This document shows, piece after piece, positions 56,050-64,000 of a DNA stretch of 64,000 bases. The position numbers and the translations under genes were made by a program. Position 1 is the first letter of the stretch. Every line of letters starts with the position of its first letter. The stretch is from Polytrichum commune (lineage: Eukaryota > Streptophyta > Polytrichopsida > Polytrichales > Polytrichaceae), in contig OX485805.1 of the NCBI GenBank assembly GCA_950295325.1, positions 4,400,501 through 4,464,500 of the forward strand, given 5' to 3'. The notes beneath the pieces are model-generated. The model was not told where the DNA came from, did not search any database, and saw nothing but the letters and a program-made list of their open reading frames with translations.

Positions 56050-59000
56050 CTACTCTACATGTTGAAGGTGTATTCGTCGTTGCCTTTGTCGAAGGTACAA
56101 CACAGTCAGCAAGCAAACAGTAAGGGTAACAAGTGTCATGTTTCCCTCGTCCGCTGAAAAGCTGTTGAACCACTCTTGAAGCTTTGGTTTAGCATTTGGC
56201 AAGTTGTCGACGAACTTCACCTACAACCAACCAGCGTGACACTCTCAAACTCAGGAGACCCAACCTTGCACTACATTTAACAAAAAGAAGAGTAAAGCAA
56301 CAGATGGGTAGAGAACAGATACTAATAGCTCAAATAATTAGCAGACATTACAAATATTTCATGAATGATCAAGGCAAGTGGCCTTCTTCCAGCTCCAGCA
56401 GAAGAATTCGCCAAATATTATACTTACAAGGTAGATGTGCCTAATCTGGTGCCTCATCTTAAAGTGACACCTATATTTGAGTGGTACTAGTTGAGTGTGG
56501 ATCTAAGAATGGACACCAGTAAGACATGTGTTGAAAAGAGATTGGACTACGTGCTCAAAATTAATTAACCATTCTAAATGCAATAGTCAACATAATTGAG
56601 GGGATGTTTATGATAATTAATAACTCGGAGAATCTTCACTTTGACAATGAATAGGATATTCATACAAGATCCAGAAATTATGAGGAAAGTTGCTACGGGC
56701 ACGATTTGCATTTGCTAATCATGAAGCACTAAAAACTCGTTTCATATCCTACAAGAAGTGCGTGAAAGGAGAAAAATGTTCATTTAAGACCCGCTCACCC
56801 TATCCTTAACCTCAAATGAATGGTAGGAACAGTTAAGGCACTTACAATGAAACTTTCACCATAGTGTTGCCGCAAGTAGAGCCCCACCAATGCAAAAGTG
56901 ACAGGCAGCATGGCAGCTGGTTCAGTGTCCAGTGCTTGGTCATAAAAGCGTTTGGCAAGATGGAGATCCTTGGGAAGACCCAACCCATGCTCATACATGT
57001 AGCCTAGATTAAACATTGCCTGTGAGTTCTGTTGTAATTGTGCTCTTCTGTATGCTTTTTCTGCTCTATCCAGATCTTTCTCTGCCCCCTGCATGCAACA
57101 CTTAGAGTGAAAAACCAGAATCTAATGTACTTGCCACAGTTTCTAACTAGTGTCTGGATGGTCTCTATTGTCATATCCTCTAACTGCAGACAGCTGTACA
57201 ACAATCGGCAGCGCAAGAAGCTGTTATATCTAGGTATTAGCACCTGAATGTAGAGGCCTCTAACGAACCCAGAAACCAAAAGAAGTAAATCCAACACATC
57301 CTTGATTGATAGAGTTATCCGTAAAGTCTCTCAAAAACTTATGTTTTGGTATGGAGTTTCCCCCCACTTTCGACAGTCAATAACATTTAAGGAGTGTGCA
57401 AGTGGTGTCACAACCCCAATTTTGGTGAATTTAAGCAGAGGTGTTTGACTTCGGCCAAGAGACGGTTTTATAAAAATGAACTCCTTGTCAAACTTTTGAG
57501 TGCACCATTTTAGGTGCCTCCAAATGTTTGCCAATAAATTCATTTTTATATAGCCGTCTCTTGGCCAAAGTCAAATGTATTCCCTACATTTCACCAAAAT
57601 TGGGGGTTCCAACACCACTTGAAACACTCCTTAACCATTATAGATTGTCAAAAGTGGGGCAAAACTCCCTACCAAAACATGAGTTTTTAAGAGACTTTAC
57701 AACTACCTCTGTTGCCATAATTGTTACATCAAATGGTGAAATATACTGTGAGGTTTTCAACCCACCTTTCCATAGTAGTATGCATCACCAATTAGCAATG
57801 CTGCATGCTCATTCCCTTGCTCTGAGGCATAGCACCACAAGGTATGGGATCGCTGATGTCGCTCTGCATCAGTACAAACACCAGACTTCCCTATGCAAAC
57901 TCCCTCACTGTGGTACTTTTCTAAAATCCAGGCCGCGTTGCTTTGAGCAGCTTCATAGCCGAGCTCCGCTGCTCGTGAATAGAGGAGCAGGGATTTACCA
58001 ATTTCCCCTTTCAAATAGGAATCCAATGCCCATCTCATCAATGAACCCCATGGTCCTCGTTCTGCAACAATTTTGAATAGTGCTGCTGCCTGAGGGATCA
58101 AACCACTTAGAGATTAGAATGCAGGTTTTAAAAAATTAAATTAAAATGTGACTACAAGAAGAATGTTTGTTTGTATACTTACTGTTGCTACATCCCTCTT
58201 CAAGCCTGGAATTCCTCTCTGTTGCATCTTCGCAAGCTGGTAAAAAGCCTTTGGATGCCCTTTATTTGCTGCCGCCAGGAAATGTTTGCAGGCCTCTTTC
58301 ACATCCTTCTTCACACCCATACCTTTCAGGTATAAAACACCCATATTATAATGCCCATGTGAATCACCTGAATCTGCAGCTTTTTTGAAGTACTCCTTAG
58401 CCTGCTCAGCCAATCAAGCAGCCAAACCACAAAAGACCTGATTCAAATATCAGGTCAACACTAAATAATCTTCTCTTTTATGTCAAGCTCCCTCTTGGAT
58501 CAGGCATGGCTCACGCTTCAATAAACAAATATCAAAACCATTTTTTCATTTTGTGAATACATGTCCATCATAGTTGTTCTTGCAGTCAAGGATTTGGCAA
58601 AAGAAAAACCTAAACATAACCACATCTTACTAAAGGCCAACAGCAACTGAGTTTAGTCAACTCCACATGAAGGAATGTTGATAAAACTACACACTTCTTG
58701 GAACATTGCTTCATGTGGAATTTCCTCAATCTGCAGACAGAGATACTTTTACCTTCGTGTGATTTTTTCCATCAGCAACTCCTTGGCCCTTGACATAAAG
58801 GTATCCAATACCATTAAGGGCTGCATAATGCTTCTGACGGGCTGCTTGCAGGAACCATTCATATGCTTGGGAGTAATTGCGTTCAACACCATATCCACGG
58901 GCATAAATCTCCCCAAGAAGCTCCATGGAACGCGAGTCAGACTTTTCCACTGCCTTCAGTAGCCAGGCAAGAGCTTTGGTATGATCACGGCGTACCCCAC

Positions 59001-61951
59001 GCAATCCAAAGTAATAGAATACCCCTAACCTGTACATTGCCTCTGGGTAGCCCTTGTGGGCCTGAAGCAATTTGCAAACAGTAAGCACAGATTCTGCATT
59101 AAACTTCCAAAAAGCTGCAAAAGAACCTCTGATGTGAACACAACAAGCCCTCAGAATACAGATTGCAACTATTACAGACCACATCTGCCTGCTACTGAAC
59201 AAACTTAGAAGTGATGCATTTACAAAACCATCTCTATCCTCAACACTTTCACACCCTAAAATCTGATCAATTTGAATTGTTCTAATCAAACTCATTACAT
59301 GGTTGAGTCGATCTCTGGAACTTCAGAACAATTGAAGTGAAAAGCCAGCTAGGAGTTTGACAAAAATTCAACCCCTCTTTAGAACCTGGATGTCAGGATA
59401 CTTCCCGTTCCTGTCTTAAAGACACCATATGTTGAAAACATACTTGATACTCCAGGAACTGGAAATCGTCATCATCTTCTCCACGGAATTTTTTCAGAGC
59501 TTCTTTGCTTTCTTCAAATCCATCATTTAGTCGAACAGGTTCCATGAGTGGAGTGTCTTTAGAGCTGATGAAACTTGCCATGGCAGTTGCTGCCAAGTCA
59601 GCATACAACACAACTGCCTCCTCGTGCATCTGCAGCAGGCCAGGGAATGTATACAACATTCCTTGAGAACTTGGGACCTGCTAATTTGCTACACAGACTC
59701 CACGCACACCTATGCAAAGCCATAAAGTAGGGTGGGCAATAGAGTTATCCTTTCACTCAACAGGACTTTTTGTCAAGAGTTGATCCCCTCTGACTTTCCA
59801 TTGGTTGTTTTTCATATAATATCAATAATTCATTTCCCCTTGCGGTGCATGCTTGGAGGTAGTGTATGAATTTGAATGAAGGGCAACCTATTTCAGTTCA
59901 TTGAGGGCCAGACTCATTTTGGCATGCCAAGAGCCCAAATGAGTTTGACCCTCAATGAACTGATATAGATTGTACTTTGTTCAAACCTCCACATTACCTC
60001 CAAGCTTTCACCGAATACTTACCGAACATAGAAGGTGTTGTATGCAAAACAATGAACTGAAGTCGTGTTGAGTCAGAGGATAACTTCAACAAGCTTAGGA
60101 CATAAACATGTTTTGAGCAATTGACCTCCATACCTGCTGCCTGGAGTAGCTGTAGGCTAGAGCCATTTTGGACTGTGGGTTTCCTCCATTTGATGCAAAA
60201 TGGTGGTATAGAAAAGCTTTTGAATCACTTTGTTCCATACCATAGCCAGATCCACACAGAAAAGCAAGAGTAGACTGTGCATGTGCATTTCCATGCTCTG
60301 CCTCTAACTTCAGAGATTGGATTGCTTCGTCAAGCGCCTTAGGCTCTCCCTCACTACCGCTCTCCACCATCTTCCGCACAGCAGCTGTATACTGAATCCT
60401 TGCCACAGACAGCAACATATCAAACAAACTATTCACAGATAAGAGCACACCTTGTCTTTAATACTGAGTGTCTGAATTCTGTCAAATCTGCTGAAACTTG
60501 TGTAGGCAGTTCTGACCAACATTAAAATAGATCACTTATGCCACAATGCCCACTAACTCTATAAGACATCAAGTGTATGCACATTCTAGTACCATCCTTT
60601 AGAATAAAAAAAACAGGATGAATATTCCTTGAGTTACCTCCGTACATAGTTTATATATTAACTAATACGGAGACAAAGATCAACTTAAATATATCAATCT
60701 GCTTCATTCAAATCTACTGAAAATGTTGACATGCAATTATAACCGTATGACTAGGAAACAAAGTAATAGAGAACAATCAGTTTCACCATCTATAGCAATG
60801 AGAATTTTCCACCAATCCCTAATAACTTCAATCCCACAATCCTTCTTTCAAAGTCTGCAGGGCAGGGTGTGTGACAATGCAAGGCATCGTGATAAAATTG
60901 TTCACATCGAATTAGTAGACAAGGAATTGATCCAAGCTATTGGGAATCAGTCGCTGTAAATGGTAAGCTTCTTCAGAGGTTCCAGTATAACATATTAGGT
61001 TACACATTGCCACATGCTACGTTAATACATTGACGAATCCTTGTAGCATCTCGTTGAACCCTAAGATGATAGCCATACATATTATTATCAGTTGCACATC
61101 TGACAACCAGCACTTAAATGAGTTGCACAAACTGAAGCCATTTCTTCAGTCCTAAGCAGTTATCCAGAACTTCACTTGATAGAGATAATTCCTAAGTTGT
61201 ATTTAATGAGCTCCATGTACATTTACTGAGTAACTGGTGTAAGAAAATCCTGATCTTGAATTTATACTGGGTCCTACAGGAACATGACATACCTGAGAAA
61301 CTGCAGGTACAAAATTGACAGAAACAATGTAGGGGTAACCAGTAGGTACTGAGATGTACAAGTTAAACCTTGATGATGGATTCCTGAGATTACAGAGTCG
61401 TGGGGTTTCACCTCTATTGCATATGGCACCCTAAGGTATTAAAGAATCACAAGATTGTGCCAGATGAAGGGTTTAAGACTCTGTAGCTGATTATGTTCAG
61501 GGGATATTTATTATTCATTTGCAAAGGTGCACACATCCAAAATGCATGACATTCTCCAGAGATTCACCTTGCATTGACCCAGGTTGTAAACTTCATTATA
61601 ACTAACCTGGTCACCTCGATCATCCCTATCCTCGTTCTCAAGAATATGGCTCCACGACCCTGGGTCAAGATCCTCATCCGTTTTCTCTTCCGTGTCTCCA
61701 AATTCATCCCATTCGACATTTGGCTCCTGGGAACCAGCACCCATTCCAAGACGACCCAATTTCTTATCAATGCCATCCGAGAGCAAGAATTCCTCTGGGT
61801 TCGAGCCAACCTCCCGGTTGTCTTTGGTCATGTCGTCGTCCTCCCAAACGATGACAAAATTGCGAGCACATGATACGAGAGGAATCAAAATGAAGATGTA
61901 TGCCACCAAAGTCACAATGCATCGTGATGATGGATGCCCATACATACCCAT
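56050..61951 (-). CDS. HRD3: HRD3/SEL1L-type ERAD substrate receptor, 8 exons, 684 aa
   Basis: ER-membrane partner of the HRD1 ubiquitin ligase that recruits misfolded glycoproteins for degradation. Exons (5' to 3' on the minus strand): 61951-61607, 60391-60134, 59629-59444, 59061-58753, 58401-58183, 58089-57766, 57088-56846, 56220-56050. Every exon is a whole number of codons, so all seven introns are phase 0. Residues 1-29 form a signal peptide ([18 protein letters not shown]), followed by an acidic region and [13 protein letters not shown]. Exons 2-7 encode Sel1-like repeats, e.g. [52 protein letters not shown] and [12 protein letters not shown]. Exon 8 adds a transmembrane segment ([16 protein letters not shown], about 655-670) and a short basic cytosolic tail ending QHVE. 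Length agrees with plant HRD3A (about 680 aa). The exon 1/2 junction is chosen as CAG|GTTAGT to attcag|TAT because both sites are good and frame is kept. Introns contain MITEs. Confidence 0.93.
56429..56807 (+). mobile_element. MITE family M in the last HRD3 intron
   Basis: Starts AAGGTAGATGTGCCTAATC; the complement of the right end reads AAGGATAGGGTGAGCGGGTC. It fills over half of intron 56221-56845 and ends about 38 bases from the exon 7 donor. Confidence 0.75.
57321..57700. mobile_element. Long foldback element in HRD3 intron 6, 380 bp
   Basis: Two arms of about 165 bp pair with few mismatches: the left arm starts GTAAAGTCTCTCAAAAACTT and the complement of the right arm starts GTAAAGTCTCTTAAAAACTC. 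Both arms share catt/gttttggta, cccacttt-gacaatc, aaggagtgt, ccaattttggtgaa and ggccaagagacgg. The loop is about 50 bases. Transcribed with the intron it would form a very long hairpin. A foldback MITE is the likely origin; no target duplication was fixed. Confidence 0.85.
60392..61606 (-). other. HRD3 intron 1
   Basis: 1,215 bp with no recognised element. The frame at 60723-60959 on the plus strand has no domain and lies wholly within the intron. Confidence 0.5.
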
Positions 61952-62590
61952 CTCTGAATCACCCTAACTAACCAATGCAAAATTCGTTGCAAAAACACTC
62001 TTGGGGTTCACATACACTAATCTTCAAAACCCCAAAATCCAACACTCCGAAAAACCCACCACCTAATTTCCCAATCAATTTCAATATCATTCCCAGCACC
62101 CTACACTCCAATGTGACTCAATTCCAATAACCCACCCACCTCACTCATTTTAATTTCTCACCCATCCATCATCACTTTCTACCTACATTGCCCATTCCAT
62201 CCAAATTTTGCAAAACCCATCAGATATAGAATCCAAAATGGAGTTCTCCAACTAATGCTGGTGGTACAATTGGAGATTGTTAAATTTGGGGAGTTTGGCG
62301 TCTACTTCGGGGAGTTTTTGCCGCAACAGACAGAGAGAACGAAGGAAACAATGGCGCCTCTCTTTGCGCGCGTGTGTGTCCCTTTGGTCTTTGGTTATTT
62401 TGTTCTTTTCTGCCCGAACTGCCCATATTTTGGATGGGCAGGGAAATAAAAGTGAGCTGTTCTCAGAGTTCGAGTGCCTTTTCACATGCCACGTCATCAA
62501 ACCAACCTTGGGCTTCATGGGAAGGTCATGTGACTACATAACCATCAAGAGGAGCGACCTCCATGAGCTACATTGTTTTATCTTATTAGT
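61952..62590 (-). promoter_or_regulatory. HRD3 leader and promoter region
   Basis: The leader side is C/A-rich on the plus strand (ccaccacc, aacccac). The region contains the UPR element at 62488-62498 and a GA/CT-rich patch (cagacagagagaacgaagg, about 62327). No clear TATA box. Confidence 0.5.
62488..62498. promoter_or_regulatory. Unfolded-protein-response element core GCCACGTCATC
   Basis: Reads GATGACGTGGC on the HRD3 strand, about 540 bases before the HRD3 start codon. TGACGTGG is the core bound by ER-stress bZIP factors (plant bZIP28/bZIP60 class) in UPRE/pUPRE sites. Position upstream of an ERAD gene, whose orthologues are ER-stress inducible, supports function; the match alone could occur by chance. 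Confidence 0.6.
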
Positions 62591-63372
62591 GTGAATCACA
62601 CTAATTCCTAATTACTCATACTATTTTTTTTCCTTATAATTTGAAGTGGCCCATTATAATTTTTAGTGTGAAACATTAGTGTGGGTTTTTTCATCTGCAT
62701 GTTTGGATGAAAATTCAAGGCAAAGCAAGTACTATGAAATTACTAATTTTAACCAAGGCAAGTACTATGAAATTAATGTGGGCCACACTAAATTCCAACC
62801 CACATGAATTTCCCACCCACAATAATTAGACAAATCAATGTAGTTATCATTCATAACCAGTTTGCTCATGAATGTAAATTACATATTATGGATTAAATGT
62901 CATTTGCATGGATAAAAAACGCAAGAGAGTTGTTGGAAGTCAATAATTGGTTATGTAAGCCACTTGGATGAGCAATTGGTTATGTTATCCATGGGGTCAA
63001 CGTAAATGTGAGTCTCTTTGTCATTAGGTTTGTTGTGTTTTGTTTCATCATATATGATAGATGTGTCTCAATCCATCACCAAGGTCCCAATTGGGCTTGT
63101 GAGACATTAAAGACGTTTTTTTTTTGGGGTTGTTGATATCTTTTTTTGGTCATTTTTTAGAAAACTAACTCTTATGGTAATAGCTTTATCCTTTTATAGG
63201 CCACCCACACCTGCTAGTGGGAGGGCCAGTCGCAGGCTCCCACCAGTAGGGGGGCACTTTTCGAAAAAAAATCTGTAACGGCAGCGACTAGGCGCAACGA
63301 ACGCCCAGCTTGCCCGTTCACTGTGAAAGCCGACGTAGCGCATGATAAATGTTTTTGGACTATTAGGTTTCG
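62591..63372. other. Intergenic, nothing recognised
   Basis: A short direct duplication gcaagtactatgaaatta is at about 62726 and 62760. A GC-rich patch with ctagtgggagggcc and ccaccagtagggggg (63210-63255) is a small inverted repeat. Confidence 0.4.
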
Positions 63373-63543
63373 TGAACTACGATTGGGGAGAACCGGCAGT
63401 TAGTTAGAAAACTACCGGATGGTTTTGAGAAATAACCGGTGGAAGTTCAAGACTGCATGAAAATTACCGAGCATGTTAGAGGATTTTATAGAATATACCC
63501 CAACTTAATAAAGGAAAACCGGAGGATGTCAACATGTAACTGG
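63373..63543 (+). mobile_element. MITE-like repeat family D, right-truncated
   Basis: Runs from ttggggagaaccggcag through gagaaataaccggtgg, agttcaagactgc and ggattttatagaatatacccc to catgtaactggttgg, where homology with the other copies stops. Confidence 0.75.
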
Positions 63544-63649
63544 TTGGCCCAAATTATCTTGTTTGTTTTTGACAATGAAACAAAGTTGGTTCATTTTTCC
63601 TAAAATGAAGTGACATTTTAAAACTAAAAGTATATCTCAACTACTACTA

Positions 63650-64000
63650 AATATTTTATTTTAGGATCATATGGTATTTTATGTCACATGTGGTAACTTT
63701 TTTATTGACACTTCGTATGAATAAGTTTAGTGCAAATATCACCACCACAAGCTACTTTTGGTTCATCCACCTTTGGTATATTCTGCATCCTAAAATTCAT
63801 GTTAAGAAATGTCGTCATGGATGATTGAAATTTGGATGAAAATTCACCTAATAAGTGACAATAATTACAACAATGTAAACCTATAATGTCTAATTTCCTT
63901 TTTTAGAAGGAATAACAAATGATGTTTGGTTTACACTTAGTGTCGGTGAAACTACATGGGCGGTTTACAATTACACTATTTTGTCTAATATGTGTGGGTT
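63650..64000 (+). mobile_element. MITE family B, cut by the window edge
   Basis: Has catatggtattttatgtcac, tgacacttcgtatgaataag, tcatggatgattgaaatttgg, aaggaataacaaatgat and gcggtttacaatta. The right terminus lies beyond the window. Confidence 0.75.

Noticed and set aside
57528-58076. A 182-codon plus-strand frame
   Set aside because: It runs antisense to HRD3 exon 6 and across the intronic foldback; the HRD3 reading is strongly supported instead.
60392-60448. Upstream extension of HRD3 exon 2
   Set aside because: The frame is open further upstream, but its AG sites there give the wrong phase; attcag at 60392 gives phase 0 and the expected QY alignment with other HRD3 proteins.
61511-61606. 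Extension of HRD3 exon 1 past 61607
   Set aside because: The frame is open for another 31 codons, but the strong donor CAG|GTTAGT and the match to the family favour ending at 61607.
62591-62845. Possible third family-C MITE
   Set aside because: The ends are only loosely similar to the family-C termini and no inverted repeat holds over more than a few bases.

Overview
The window is a piece of a land-plant nuclear genome. It holds three intron-containing plant genes: a 4-coumarate:CoA ligase, a Mediator kinase CDKE/CDK8 with the plant SPTAIRE signature, and an HRD3/SEL1L-type ERAD receptor. They sit in AT-rich, transposon-dense DNA. I cannot fix the lineage from sequence alone; a seed-free plant (fern, lycophyte or bryophyte) is a guess, and nothing here decides it.

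Layout. Positions 1 to about 42,000 contain no intact host gene that I can recognise. This part is a nested archive of mobile DNA: PIF/Harbinger-type MITEs (3-bp TWA target duplications), CACTA-type foldback MITEs, TA-target MITEs, a pogo-like DNA transposon that keeps a transposase C-terminus, two tRNA-type SINE families with 12-bp target duplications, a solo LTR, a 5'-truncated non-LTR retrotransposon with a restriction-like endonuclease domain (14-bp target duplication), and several tandem arrays. In many cases a paralogous empty site elsewhere in the window confirms the insertion.

From 43,081 to 61,951 lie the genes: 4CL (+, 8 exons, 594 aa), CDKE (+, 4 exons, 495 aa, 28-residue polyglutamine run) and HRD3 (-, 8 exons, all introns phase 0, 684 aa). 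CDKE and HRD3 converge on a roughly 3-kb spacer. MITEs of the same families as in the left part lie inside introns of all three genes. The region upstream of HRD3 carries a perfect GCCACGTCATC, the core of the plant unfolded-protein-response element, which fits an ERAD gene. The window ends in MITE fragments.

The three genes act in unrelated processes (phenylpropanoid CoA-ester formation, transcriptional control through Mediator, ER protein quality control), and I see no functional cluster. I found no new multigene system. The most notable items are the restriction-like-endonuclease retrotransposon, the UPR element at HRD3, the tandemly copied splice-acceptor segment in CDKE intron 1, and the well-resolved insertion history at 19.4-22.9 kb. 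All exon boundaries were read by eye from splice sites and family conservation; transcripts would be needed to confirm them.
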